A stretch of 64,000 nt of DNA from M30B19 sp041741535. GTDB lineage: Bacteria; Planctomycetota; Planctomycetia; Pirellulales; Pirellulaceae. The stretch covers positions 59,647 through 123,646 of the forward strand of contig JBGSJV010000106.1 of the NCBI GenBank assembly GCA_041741535.1, written 5' to 3'. The position numbers were made by a program, and so were the translations under genes. Within the stretch, counting starts at the first letter, position 1, and every line of letters starts with the position of its first letter. Shown piece after piece: positions 26,120 to 36,544 of the stretch. The notes under the pieces were generated by a model. The model was not told the DNA's origin. It searched no databases and saw only the letters and a list, made by a program, of their open reading frames with translations.

Positions 26120-26491
26120 TCATTCTTTTTTCTTGCCGGTCTTTGACTTGGCTGAGTTTTCCGACTTCGCCGACGTTGTGTCTCCCGACTTGGACGATTT
26201 CGAACTCTCACTGCTCGCACTCGTCCCGCCGGTATCTTTGGAATTGCTCGATTCCGACTTCCCGGAATCATTGCCACTGTCGCGTTCTGCCGCCTTTTTA
26301 TACCCGTCACTTCGATAGTCGGTTTGATAGAACCCGCTACCCTTGAATACGACGGCAGCGCCCGTTCCAAACAACCGCCGCAACTTTTTTTTCTTGCAGG
26401 CGGGGCACTTGGTCAAGACAGGTGCGGTTATATTCTGGAACTCTTCAAACTTGTGACCGCACGCATCACATTGATAATCGTAGGTTGGCAT
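26120..26491 (-). CDS. FmdB-type zinc ribbon protein
   Basis: A 123-residue protein whose first 60 residues match the FmdB regulatory family: MPTYDYQCDACGHKFEEFQN, CPACKK, then LRRLFGTGAAVVFKGSGFYQTDYR. The two CxxC pairs form a zinc ribbon. Residues 65-123 are a low-complexity Ser/Lys/Asp/Glu tail, typical for this family and likely disordered. FmdB was named as a putative regulator of a formamidase; most homologues are uncharacterised. It lies 34 bp after grpE. Confidence 0.85.
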   Translation of the reverse strand: MPTYDYQCDACGHKFEEFQNITAPVLTKCPACKKKKLRRLFGTGAAVVFKGSGFYQTDYRSDGYKKAAERDSGNDSGKSESSNSKDTGGTSASSESSKSSKSGDTTSAKSENSAKSKTGKKKE

Positions 26492-26525
26492 GAAACACGG
26501 TCTCTGGATTGGATGAACATGAAAA

Positions 26526-27071
26526 CTAACCGGCGGCGACGATCACCTGAGCAGGTCGGATCAAGCGATCATGCAAGCGATAACCGGTGCGAACCTCTTG
26601 GATCACCGACCCTGCTGGCGAATCGCTCGGTACCATTTGAATCGCTTCGTGAAAATTCGGATCAAACATTTCGCCGAGCGTCGAGATTCGTTGGCACCCA
26701 TGACGTTTCATGACTTCGTCGAATTGGTGCGACACCATTTGAACTCCCGCGACCAACGATTCGGCAGTGGACTGATTCGCCACACCAAGTGCCCGATGAA
26801 GGTTGTCGACAACTTCCATTAAATCAACCATCAAGCGCTGATTGGCAAACTTTGCGTTGTCTTCGAGTTCTCGACGAGTCCTTCGTCGCAAATTATCCAT
26901 CTCCGCTTCCGTTCGCAACCAACGTTCCGTCAGGTTCTGAACTTCAATTCGAAGCTGCTCTTCGACGTTTGTCGAAGAGGTCGAGGAATCTCCGGTTGAA
27001 GTCGCTTCCTGAAAAGCGGTGTCTCCTGATTGAAACTTGCCTTCGGCGGTATCGTGTTCTCGTGCGGTCAT
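26526..27071 (-). CDS. grpE: Nucleotide exchange factor GrpE
   Basis: Co-chaperone that releases ADP from DnaK. From MTAREHDTAEG it has 181 residues; the frame could also begin 16 residues earlier. The acidic disordered N-terminus is followed by a long helix (LRIEVQNLTERWLRTEAEMDNLRRR) and the family core: NLHRALG, GVQMVSHQFDEVMKRHG, DPNFHEAIQMVPSDS and the beta domain ending GYRLHDRLIRPAQVIVAAG. It follows dnaJ closely; dnaK itself is not in the window. Confidence 0.95.
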   Translation of the reverse strand: MTAREHDTAEGKFQSGDTAFQEATSTGDSSTSSTNVEEQLRIEVQNLTERWLRTEAEMDNLRRRTRRELEDNAKFANQRLMVDLMEVVDNLHRALGVANQSTAESLVAGVQMVSHQFDEVMKRHGCQRISTLGEMFDPNFHEAIQMVPSDSPAGSVIQEVRTGYRLHDRLIRPAQVIVAAG

Positions 27072-27143
27072 CTGTGCTCGTTTCGTGCAGTTATTTGGTA
27101 GTTGGACGATGAAATCCATGTCGCGATTCGTGCGCCATCGAAC

Positions 27144-28259
27144 TTACGGGAAGTACGACTTGATCTTATCCAAGAAGGACTTGCGTTGAGGTGAAACGTC
27201 CGTGTGCTCAAGTTCGGCCAGCGTCCGCAGGACCTCTTCCTGTTTGGCGCTGATTTCTTTAGGTGTCTCGATGTAAACCTGGACCAGTAGATCCCCGCGT
27301 GGACCACCTTGTGGATCTGGAACCCCTTTACCACGCAGGGTAAACACCTCTCCGGATTGAGTCCCACGCTTCAATGCCAAGACTTCTTGGCCATTAAGCG
27401 TTGGAACTTTCAGTTCGGCTCCCAGTACCGCCTGTGTGTACGCAATCGGCAACTGCACGATCAAATTACTTCCATCGCGATGGAATAGTTCGTGTTTTTT
27501 GACTTTGATGAAGCAGTAACAGTCGCCGTTTGGACCTCCGTCCGGGCTCGCTTCGCCCTCTCCGGTCAGCCGCACCCGCATCCCGTCGTCAACACCCGCC
27601 GGTATCGAAACTTCCAAGTCCACCGATTTGACGTTGACGCCCCGCCCACGGCAAGTCCCACAAGGATCGGTTATCACGGAGCCCGTTCCACGGCAATGCG
27701 GACAGGTCGTTTGCATCCGGAGGATACCGGCCGACTGCAAGACTTGTCCGCGACCACCACAGGTCTTGCAAGTTTCTGGCTTCGTACCGGGCTTAGCACC
27801 GCTACCGCCGCACGTATCGCAGCGTTCGTTGCGGTTGAACCGAACCGACTTGACAATCCCGGAGGCGGCTTCCTCCAGCGTGAGAGTGATATCCGCTCGG
27901 ACGTCGTTGCCGCGCCGCTGCCGTTTGCCACCGCGCCGCCCGCCAAACAAGTCTCCGAACATTCCGTTGCCGAAGATTTCTCCGAACGCTTCGAAGATGT
28001 CTTCCGTTGAATGGAACTCGGCTCCCGCTCCTCGCACGCCCGCATGACCGTGGCGATCATATCGTTCACGCTTCGCCTGATCGCCCAGTACCTCGTAAGC
28101 TTCCGCGGCTTCGCGAAAGAGATCGGTCGCTTCTGGATTATCAGGATTCGAGTCGGGATGGTACTTGATCGCCAGCTTTCGATAGGCTCGTGCGATCTCT
28201 TTGTCCGAGGACGTCCTTGCGACACCCAAGACTTCATAATAACAGCGTTGGGTCACCAT
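27144..28259 (-). CDS. dnaJ: Chaperone protein DnaJ
   Basis: J-protein partner of DnaK. Starting at MVTQRCYYEVLG (AGGAAG nine bases upstream; another ATG lies two codons earlier) it has 371 residues. Domains in order: J-domain with the HPD triplet (AIKYHPDSNP), a Gly-rich linker (FGEIFGNGMFGDLFGG), four zinc-binding CxxCxGxG repeats between about residues 130 and 210 (CDTCGGSG, CKTCGGRG, CPHCRGTG, CGTCRGRG), then the substrate-binding C-terminal domains. It lies between groEL and grpE on the same strand. Confidence 0.96.
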   Translation of the reverse strand: MVTQRCYYEVLGVARTSSDKEIARAYRKLAIKYHPDSNPDNPEATDLFREAAEAYEVLGDQAKRERYDRHGHAGVRGAGAEFHSTEDIFEAFGEIFGNGMFGDLFGGRRGGKRQRRGNDVRADITLTLEEAASGIVKSVRFNRNERCDTCGGSGAKPGTKPETCKTCGGRGQVLQSAGILRMQTTCPHCRGTGSVITDPCGTCRGRGVNVKSVDLEVSIPAGVDDGMRVRLTGEGEASPDGGPNGDCYCFIKVKKHELFHRDGSNLIVQLPIAYTQAVLGAELKVPTLNGQEVLALKRGTQSGEVFTLRGKGVPDPQGGPRGDLLVQVYIETPKEISAKQEEVLRTLAELEHTDVSPQRKSFLDKIKSYFP

Positions 28260-28280
28260 CCTCATCCACTTCCTAAACTG

Positions 28281-28314
28281 AAAAAAAGAGCCAAGTGCGA
28301 AATGCAATTGGCCC
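28281..28314 (-). terminator. Intrinsic terminator after the tail-less groEL
   Basis: On the minus strand GGGCCAA and TTGGCTC (28314-28308 and 28294-28288) form a stem, extended inside by GCATTTCGC, followed by seven T. It lies about 80 bp after the groEL stop and just before the dnaJ start, so dnaJ is probably partly uncoupled from the groE transcripts. Confidence 0.75.
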
Positions 28315-28391
28315 TTTTTCTGATGAACAAGCTCCTCTTCCGCTTCATTTGATCGGGCCGGCACCCGCTGGGGAACCGGCCAAACATCAAA

Positions 28392-30011
28392 CTACGAAAT
28401 CGCGCCTTCAACTTTGCGACGCGATTTGTCATCGTCGTCAAAGTTCGATACCAGGGCATCGGTGGTCAACAGCAGGCCAGCAATACTCGCAGCATTGATC
28501 AGTGCCGTCTTAACGACTTTCTTCGGATCAATCACACCAGCCTTGAACATGTCGACGTAGCGACCAGCATTGGCGTCGTACCCGAAGTTGACATCCATCT
28601 CCGACAATTCGTCCGCCACCACGGCGCCATCGATACCGGCATTGGCCGCAATTTGACGAATCGGAGCGTCTAAAACGCCCAAAATAATGTCCACGCCGAT
28701 TTTTTCGTCTCCGCGAGCCGACGAACGTACCTTCTCGACGGCTCCCTTGCAACGCAGCAAAGCAACGCCACCACCCGGCAAGATACCTTCTTCCACAGCA
28801 GCACGCGTCGCGTGCAGAGCATCTTCGACGCGAGCCTTCTTCTGCTTCATCTCGATCTCGGTTTCAGCGCCGACCGAAATGATCGCAACGCCGCCAGCCA
28901 ATTTGGCCAGTCGTTCCTGCAATTTTTCGCGATCGTATTCGCTATCGCTTTGATCGATTTGGGCTCGGATCTGGGCAATCCGATGATCGACGTCCTTGCG
29001 TTCGCCGCCACCTTCAACAATCGTCGTGCCATTCTTGTCGACGACGATCTTCTTCGCGCTGCCCAAGTGACTCAAATCCAAGCTTTCCAACTGAATGCCC
29101 AGATCTTCACTGACGAATGTTCCGCCAGTCAACGTGGCAATGTCGCCCAACATCGCTTTGCGGCGGTCGCCAAAACCCGGAGCCTTGACGGCGCAGACAT
29201 TCAGTACACCTCGCAACTTGTTCACGACCAACAACGTCAACGCTTCTGCGTCGATGTCTTCGGCAATGATCAACAACGGGCGACCCGTTTGGCTGGTCTT
29301 TTCCAACAACGGTACCAAGTCACGAATGTTGCTGATCTTCTTTTCATACAACAGAATGCTGGCGTTGTCCAACACACATTCCATCGTACCTGGGTCGGTA
29401 ATAAAGTAAGGCGAAATGTAGCCCTTATCGAACTGCATCCCGTCGACATAGTCCACCTTGGTCTCTGTCGACTTGCCTTCTTCAACCGTGATCACGCCGT
29501 CCTGACCAACGCGATGCAAAGCATCGGCCAGCAGTTCGCCGATCGCGCGATCGTTGTTGGCGCTGATCGCGCCGACGTGGGCGACTTCCGACTTTTCGCT
29601 CACCGGTCGGGCCATGCCTTCCAAGTGCTCGACCGCCGCCTTGACGGCACGTTCCATCCCACGTCGAATCGCGGTTGGGTTGGAGCCGGCAACCACTGAC
29701 TTCAAACCTTCTTTGTAAATCGCCCGGGCCAAAACAGTCGCCGTGGTCGTGCCATCGCCCGCCAAGTCGGACGTCTTTTGAGCGACCTCGACCACCAACT
29801 TCGCGCCCATGTTCTCGAAGCGATCTTCCAGTTCGATCTCCTTGGCAACCGTCACGCCGTCCTTGGTAACCGTTGGACCACCGTACGACTTTTGCAAGAT
29901 CACGTTGCGACCCGTAGGTCCCATCGTTACCGCGACTGCATCTGCCAGTTTCTCGATGCCCCGCAACATGCGTTGCCGAGCCTTATCATCAAATAACAAT
30001 TGTTTCGCCAT
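28392..30011 (-). CDS. groEL: Chaperonin GroEL paralogue without GGM tail
   Basis: A 60-kDa chaperonin subunit; from MAKQLLFDDKARQRM (AGGA eight bases upstream) it has 539 residues. Family signatures include VTMGPTGRNVILQKSYGGP, AGDGTTTATVLARAIYKEG and the ATPase-domain NNDRAIGELLADAL. It ends in FDDDDKSRRKVEGAIS, without the usual Gly-Gly-Met repeats. Together with the tailed copy at 30489 and groES between them, it forms a groEL-groES-groEL array. Tail-less paralogues in other phyla often have specialised clients; that is inference here. Confidence 0.95.
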   Translation of the reverse strand: MAKQLLFDDKARQRMLRGIEKLADAVAVTMGPTGRNVILQKSYGGPTVTKDGVTVAKEIELEDRFENMGAKLVVEVAQKTSDLAGDGTTTATVLARAIYKEGLKSVVAGSNPTAIRRGMERAVKAAVEHLEGMARPVSEKSEVAHVGAISANNDRAIGELLADALHRVGQDGVITVEEGKSTETKVDYVDGMQFDKGYISPYFITDPGTMECVLDNASILLYEKKISNIRDLVPLLEKTSQTGRPLLIIAEDIDAEALTLLVVNKLRGVLNVCAVKAPGFGDRRKAMLGDIATLTGGTFVSEDLGIQLESLDLSHLGSAKKIVVDKNGTTIVEGGGERKDVDHRIAQIRAQIDQSDSEYDREKLQERLAKLAGGVAIISVGAETEIEMKQKKARVEDALHATRAAVEEGILPGGGVALLRCKGAVEKVRSSARGDEKIGVDIILGVLDAPIRQIAANAGIDGAVVADELSEMDVNFGYDANAGRYVDMFKAGVIDPKKVVKTALINAASIAGLLLTTDALVSNFDDDDKSRRKVEGAIS

Positions 30012-30075
30012 TGCCAGTATCCTCAAAGTCTCGTTGCTCGTTTGAATCGGTGACTTGCCAACTCGGCAAACACTC

Positions 30076-30378
30076 TTAGCAGACCTTTGCCAAGATATCG
30101 CTCTCGCGGAGGATCTTGACTTCTTCGCCATCGACTTCGATTTCCGTTCCGCCGTACTTCCCGAAAATCACTTCGTCACCAACCGCCACACTCAGAGATC
30201 CGCGTTCTCCCGATTCCAGGAGCTTGCCAGGACCCACGGCGACCACCCGACCTCGCTGTGGTTTCTCTTTGGCATTGTCAGGCAGAACGATTCCACCGGC
30301 AGTCATTTGTTCAGCAGCCGAAACTTCTACAACAACTCGGTCATCCAACGGACGAATTTTAACACTGGTCTTTGCCAT
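30076..30378 (-). CDS. groES: Co-chaperonin GroES
   Basis: A 100-residue lid subunit of the chaperonin. KIRPLDDRVVVE, the mobile loop TAGGIVLPDNAKEKPQRG, VVAVGPGK and VGDEVIFGKYGGTEIEVDGEE are textbook GroES features. It lies 64 bp ahead of the tail-less groEL and 110 bp after the tailed copy on the same strand. Which GroEL it serves, or whether it serves both, cannot be decided from sequence. Confidence 0.97.
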   Translation of the reverse strand: MAKTSVKIRPLDDRVVVEVSAAEQMTAGGIVLPDNAKEKPQRGRVVAVGPGKLLESGERGSLSVAVGDEVIFGKYGGTEIEVDGEEVKILRESDILAKVC

Positions 30379-30488
30379 TTCCGCACTTCCTTATTCTTCG
30401 TTGCTTGCAAATCAAAATGGTTTATGAAACTCTTCGGCCAACGGGAGGCCGGCAACCGCTACCGAGCGACTGCCGGTCCAGTAGCCAA

Positions 30489-32180
<1,692 letters not shown>

Positions 32181-32584
32181 GTTCAATATCCTCCACAATA
32201 AGCCATGAGTGGTCAAAAACTCGTAGACGCACCATATATCCGCAGCCGTCCGACCCGCTCCTGACAGCAAGGGCCAACGAACCAGCAAAAATGTCAGTTG
32301 CTGCGACCAACCGGCCTCGGTGCAACTACTGTGCCAGTCCCTGCCGAGCCGCTGAGTTTGATTTCGGGCGGCTTTGGCGGTGGCCCGCGCGAAATGCCAT
32401 CACATAACCGCCCTGCCCTAAGCCCGTTTCTCCGTCGGGCGGCACACGATTTGGGAATCTTGGAAAAAAAATGCAACTTTCGGCAACCTGCCGGGTTAAT
32501 TCACTCAAGGCGTGCCCTAAAAACGGCCGAATGTTGGCCCCCCGGCAAAACGCCTGTTTAGCAATTGCGTTTGAGGAGATTGAG
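32181..32584. other. Divergent intergenic region upstream of the groE cluster
   Basis: A 404-bp gap between groEL (minus) and the Gly-rich exported protein (plus). I looked for a CIRCE inverted repeat (TTAGCACTC-N9-GAGTGCTAA) and a clear sigma-32 promoter and saw neither. A GATATAT box lies on the minus strand about 65 bp before the groEL start, without a convincing -35. Nothing else is assignable. Confidence 0.5.
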
Positions 32585-33313
32585 ATGTCGCGTTGGTTGG
32601 GAGTAACCTGCTTGGTTTTGACAGTTTTGGCGTCGGTCGCCGTGGATTCGGCTGTGGCTCAGCCCGGTCGAGGTGGTCAAGGTGGTGGTCCGGGCGGACG
32701 GGGTGGTTTTGGTGGGATGATGGGCGGAGGCGGTTCCGCGATGTTGCTAATGAACGAACAAGTTCGCGAGCAATTGGAGCTTTCTGAAGACCAGATCCAG
32801 CGTCTGGAGGATCTGCAAGCCGACATGCGGGATGAAATGCAGGAGATGTTCCGTGGCGGTGGCGGCGGTGAGGATGCCCGCGAGAAGATGCAAGAAGTCA
32901 TGGGCCGCATCCAAAAAGATATCGACGGCGTTTTGCTCAAGCATCAACGCGAGCAATTGGCAGCCATGACCGCCAGCATGACCATGCGACGTGGCGGTGC
33001 TTCTGGCGTGCTAAACGACCCCAATTTGATCAAGCAATTGGGATTGAGCGAAGAAGAAGCCGAAAAATTCCGCGAACAAGCTGCAGAATTGCAAGCCAAA
33101 CAAGACGAGGAAATCGCCAAGCTTCGCGAACGTTACAACGAGCGCGTGATTGCATTGCTGCCGAAGGAAGCCCAAGAAAAAATGAAGGAATGGCTGAAGA
33201 CCGAAGTTCCTGAATTCAACTTTGGTGGTCGCGGTGGTCAAGGCCAAGGTGGTCGTGGTCAAGGCGGTCGTGGTCAAGGTGGCGGCGGCGGTCAACGTCC
33301 GTTGGATTTCTAA
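32585..33313 (+). CDS. Exported Gly-rich, Spy/CpxP-like helical protein
   Basis: A 242-residue protein with GAGGAGATTGAG just before its ATG. A signal peptide (MSRWLGVTCLVLTVLASVAV, cut near VAQPG) precedes a Gly/Arg stretch. Two helical hairpin units follow, each opening with an LxLSxxQxxxLxxL-like motif: QLELSEDQIQRLEDLQADM and QLGLSEEEAEKFREQAAEL. The C-terminus is Gly/Gln/Arg-rich. LTxxQ-type helical repeats recall the Spy/CpxP periplasmic chaperone-like family, but the match is loose. It lies next to the groE cluster, divergently oriented, and is followed by a terminator. Confidence 0.65.
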   Translation: MSRWLGVTCLVLTVLASVAVDSAVAQPGRGGQGGGPGGRGGFGGMMGGGGSAMLLMNEQVREQLELSEDQIQRLEDLQADMRDEMQEMFRGGGGGEDAREKMQEVMGRIQKDIDGVLLKHQREQLAAMTASMTMRRGGASGVLNDPNLIKQLGLSEEEAEKFREQAAELQAKQDEEIAKLRERYNERVIALLPKEAQEKMKEWLKTEVPEFNFGGRGGQGQGGRGQGGRGQGGGGGQRPLDF

Positions 33314-33376
33314 AGATCCGGGTTATATCGGTTGCCGCTTCGGAACGGGGCTTTGTTTAATCCGAAGTAGATACTA

Positions 33377-33435
33377 GGGAGTGCTCTCCGCCCAACTACA
33401 ATGTGGTGTAGGCGGTTGGAAGCCTCCCTTTTTTT
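33377..33435 (+). terminator. Intrinsic terminator
   Basis: A nested hairpin: outer GGGAG (33377-33381) with CTCCC (33424-33428), inner CCGCC (33388-33392) with GGCGG (33411-33415), followed by seven T. It lies 64 bp after the Gly-rich protein's stop and before gspE. Confidence 0.7.
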
Positions 33436-33535
33436 GTACGATCGCGTTTCTGGCACAATTCGCAACTTTGATTTGGTGCTACGTCACCTGACCAAGTGAC
33501 GAATTAGAACGCCACACCCATTGGAAAGCACCCCC

Positions 33536-35233
33536 ATGAATGCTGTCAACATCCTGTTGGACCAAGGCCTGATCCAACATCGCGACGTGATGCAGTTGAA
33601 AAGCGACAGCCCAGAGGGTGGCCATTGGCGAAAGCTGGTGGAACAAGGGGTGTTGACCGAAAGTCAGGCGTTGATTGCCTTGGGCAAACAGGTTGGCATG
33701 GAGTTTGTCGATGTCGCCTCCGCAGAACTAGATTTGGGGTTGTTGAAACTAGTGCCCCAAAAACTAGTCCACCGACATATGTTGTTTCCGATCTACCGCC
33801 GCGGAGAAACCGTGTACGTGGCGACGAGCGATCCGTTTGATGTTTATTCGATCGATGCGATCAGTGCCGCGACAGGTTGGATTGTCGAACCCGTGCTGGC
33901 CGAACGAGTCGAAATCGCCAAGCTGATCAAGACCCACCTGGGCGTGGGCAGTGAAACCATCGATTCGTTAGTTACCCAAAAAAAGAACGAAGACATCGAA
34001 CTGCTCGAGGAACTGGAAACGGATGGCTCGGAACTATCGGAGATGGTTCAAGAAGCCTCGGTGGTTCGCTTGGTGAACGAGGTTCTGTTGGAAGCTGTGG
34101 AAATGCGAGCTTCTGACGTGCACATTGAAAGTCAGGCTCACGGCTTGGAAGTTCGCTATCGGATTGACGGCATTTTGCAAACGCAACCCCTGCCGCCGGA
34201 AATCCATCAGTTTCAATCCGCCATCATCAGTCGTCTGAAGATCATGGCGCGTTTGAATATCGCCGAGAAGCGTTTGCCACAAGACGGTCGTATCAAGTTG
34301 AAAGTCAAAGGCCGCGAGATCGACGTGCGTTTGTCGGTAATCCCCATGATCCACGGCGAAGGCTTGGTCATGCGTATTTTGGACAAGGGGAGCATGGTCT
34401 TCGAGTTGCAAAGGATCGGCATGGACCCTGAGCAATATGACGTGTTCAAAGAGCTGATCAAACTACCGCACGGAATCATTTTGGTGACTGGCCCCACCGG
34501 GTCCGGTAAGACCACGACGCTCTACAGTGCGTTGGTCGAAATCAATCAACCTGACGTCAAGATTATCACGACGGAAGATCCGGTCGAATACCAATTGGCC
34601 GGGATCAATCAGATTCAGGTACATCCCAAAATTGGTCTGACCTTTGCCCATTCTCTCCGGAGTATCTTGCGGCACGACCCGGATGTCGTGTTGGTCGGCG
34701 AAATTCGCGACCATGAAACCGCCGAGAATGCGATTCAAGCGTCGCTGACCGGTCACTTGGTGTTTAGTACTTTGCACACCAACGATGCGTCGGGGGCGTT
34801 TACTCGTATGACCGATATGGGTGTCGAGCCGTTCTTGGTGGCCAGTACCGTCGAAGCCGTGATGGCCCAGCGTCTGGTACGACGGTTGTGCCCCCATTGT
34901 CGCAAACCCGTGGATGCCAAGTCGCTGGATTTGCCCAAAGACTTTCCGTGGGCGTCGCTCGAGGACCGGCCGCTCTACACGGCGCAGGGCTGTCGCGAGT
35001 GCCGTAACTTGGGATATCGCGGCCGAATGGGGATTTACGAATTGTTGGTCACGTCCGAACGAGTTCGCGATTTGTGTACAAACCGCGCTAGTAGTTGGGA
35101 GATCAAGAAGGCAGCCCTGGCCGAAGGCATGAAAACACTCCGCGATGATGCCTGGAAGAAGGCGATGCGCGGCGATACCTCGGTTGACGAAGTCACTCGG
35201 GTTACGAAGAGTGACAAAGGCATCGAGCGATAA
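33536..35233 (+). CDS. gspE: Type II secretion / type IV pilus assembly ATPase (GspE/PilB)
   Basis: A cytoplasmic ATPase that powers pseudopilus or pilus assembly. Starting at the ATG with GGAAAG eight bases upstream it has 565 residues. An N-terminal GspE N-domain (residues 1-150) is followed by the core: RASDVHIESQ, Walker A GPTGSGKTTT at about residue 319, ITTEDPVEYQLAGINQIQV (Asp box), Walker B VVLVGEIRD and GHLVFSTLHTND (His box). A tetra-Cys zinc finger follows (CPHC, then CRECRNLGYRGRMGIYE). gspF follows 39 bp later. Other secretion genes are not in the window. Confidence 0.95.
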   Translation: MNAVNILLDQGLIQHRDVMQLKSDSPEGGHWRKLVEQGVLTESQALIALGKQVGMEFVDVASAELDLGLLKLVPQKLVHRHMLFPIYRRGETVYVATSDPFDVYSIDAISAATGWIVEPVLAERVEIAKLIKTHLGVGSETIDSLVTQKKNEDIELLEELETDGSELSEMVQEASVVRLVNEVLLEAVEMRASDVHIESQAHGLEVRYRIDGILQTQPLPPEIHQFQSAIISRLKIMARLNIAEKRLPQDGRIKLKVKGREIDVRLSVIPMIHGEGLVMRILDKGSMVFELQRIGMDPEQYDVFKELIKLPHGIILVTGPTGSGKTTTLYSALVEINQPDVKIITTEDPVEYQLAGINQIQVHPKIGLTFAHSLRSILRHDPDVVLVGEIRDHETAENAIQASLTGHLVFSTLHTNDASGAFTRMTDMGVEPFLVASTVEAVMAQRLVRRLCPHCRKPVDAKSLDLPKDFPWASLEDRPLYTAQGCRECRNLGYRGRMGIYELLVTSERVRDLCTNRASSWEIKKAALAEGMKTLRDDAWKKAMRGDTSVDEVTRVTKSDKGIER

Positions 35234-35272
35234 CTTTAGCGAATCTTAGGAATCAGGAGTTAGCAAAACGTC

Positions 35273-36478
35273 ATGCCTGAATTTGAATACGTCGCCCGAA
35301 CCATGACTGGAGACCGCGTCTCAGGGACGACTAGCGCCGCTACCCAACGCGAAGCGGTCGGGCAACTCAGTGGTCGACAATTGTTTCCCTTGTCGGTAAA
35401 AGTCGTGCGCCAGAAAGGCAGTGGATTCTCGCTCGGCGGTGGAATCAATGCCCAAATGATGGGCGTGTTCTATAACCAGCTTTCCGGATTATTGCGCGGT
35501 GGCGTACCGCTGCTTCGCTCGTTGAACATTCTGCGCGAACAAACTTCCAGTTCCAAGTTGAAGGAAGTCCTGGAAGACATCCATCGCCGCGTTGAAGATG
35601 GTGAAGGGTTGGGAGATTCGTTCTCACGACATCCCAAAGTCTTTTCGGATATCGCCATCAATATGACCAGGGCTGGTGGCGAAGGTGGGTTCTTGGATGA
35701 CGCCTTGGACCGTGTGGGGAAATTCACCGAAGAACAGGCGGATCTGAAATCTCGTACCGTTGGTGCCTTGGCCTATCCGTTCATGTTGGCCACGATCGGC
35801 TCGGCGGTCATTGTGGTGCTCTTGGTCTTTTTCGTGCCGATGTTCGGCGAAATGTTTGATCAGCTTCGTTCCAAAGGTGGAATGCCCTGGGTTACGGAAG
35901 CCCTATTGGGTTTTAGCGGTTTCCTGCGCAGCTACTTCTTTGTCGGATTGGCGGGCTTCGTCGCGTTGATTCTTGGGATTCGATTCTATTTTGCGTCACC
36001 CGGTGGACGACGAGTCCTGGATATCATCAAGTTAAAGATTCCCGTCTTTGGCGCGATCAACCAAAGCCTGGCAGTCGCCCGCTTTTGCCGCGTTTTGGGA
36101 ACGTTGTTAGCCAATGGTGTGCCGATTATCAAGTCCTTGCAAATCAGCAGTCAGTCCGCTGGGAACATGATTTTGGCCGAAGCGATCAGCAGCGCCACCG
36201 AGAATATCAAGTCCGGCGAGTCCCTTGCGCCACCACTAAGCAAAAGTGGCAGCTTCCCTCGGACCGTGACCGAAATGATTGCCGTCGCCGAAGAATCCAA
36301 TAGCCTGGATACGGTGTTGGTTGATATCGCCGACAGTCTAGAAAAACGCACGAGTCGCAAGCTGGACCTGGCGGTCAAGATGATCGAACCTTTGCTGTTG
36401 GTCGTGATGTCCGGCATTATTTTGTTCGTGGTCGTATCCTTACTCCTGCCAATCATGAACATGCGCAATGCGTTTTAA
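35273..36478 (+). CDS. gspF: Type II secretion / type IV pilus inner-membrane protein (GspF/PilC)
   Basis: The polytopic platform protein that works with the GspE-type ATPase. The 401 residues start with the typical PEFEYVARTMTGDRVSG-TTSA region and carry two GspF domains (about 70-195 and 270-395). Each has the FYNQLSGLLRGGVPLLRSL / FCRVLGTLLANGVPIIKSL motif. Three hydrophobic segments lie near residues 170-190, 220-240 and 375-395. It is probably co-transcribed with gspE, and ends 66 bp from the converging kinase gene. Confidence 0.95.
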   Translation: MPEFEYVARTMTGDRVSGTTSAATQREAVGQLSGRQLFPLSVKVVRQKGSGFSLGGGINAQMMGVFYNQLSGLLRGGVPLLRSLNILREQTSSSKLKEVLEDIHRRVEDGEGLGDSFSRHPKVFSDIAINMTRAGGEGGFLDDALDRVGKFTEEQADLKSRTVGALAYPFMLATIGSAVIVVLLVFFVPMFGEMFDQLRSKGGMPWVTEALLGFSGFLRSYFFVGLAGFVALILGIRFYFASPGGRRVLDIIKLKIPVFGAINQSLAVARFCRVLGTLLANGVPIIKSLQISSQSAGNMILAEAISSATENIKSGESLAPPLSKSGSFPRTVTEMIAVAEESNSLDTVLVDIADSLEKRTSRKLDLAVKMIEPLLLVVMSGIILFVVVSLLLPIMNMRNAF

Positions 36479-36544
36479 TTGATCCGGGTTTCTGCGATCA
36501 TAGGTTGATCCAGCGAACCAGCTTCGCCGAAGAATGACGTCAAA

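Noticed and set aside
28812..29699. 295-residue plus-strand frame opposite groEL
   Set aside because: Antisense shadow of a conserved chaperonin caused by codon bias; no independent evidence.
32181..32584. CIRCE element or sigma-32 promoter for the groE cluster
   Set aside because: Neither the TTAGCACTC inverted repeat nor a heat-shock promoter pattern could be found by eye.
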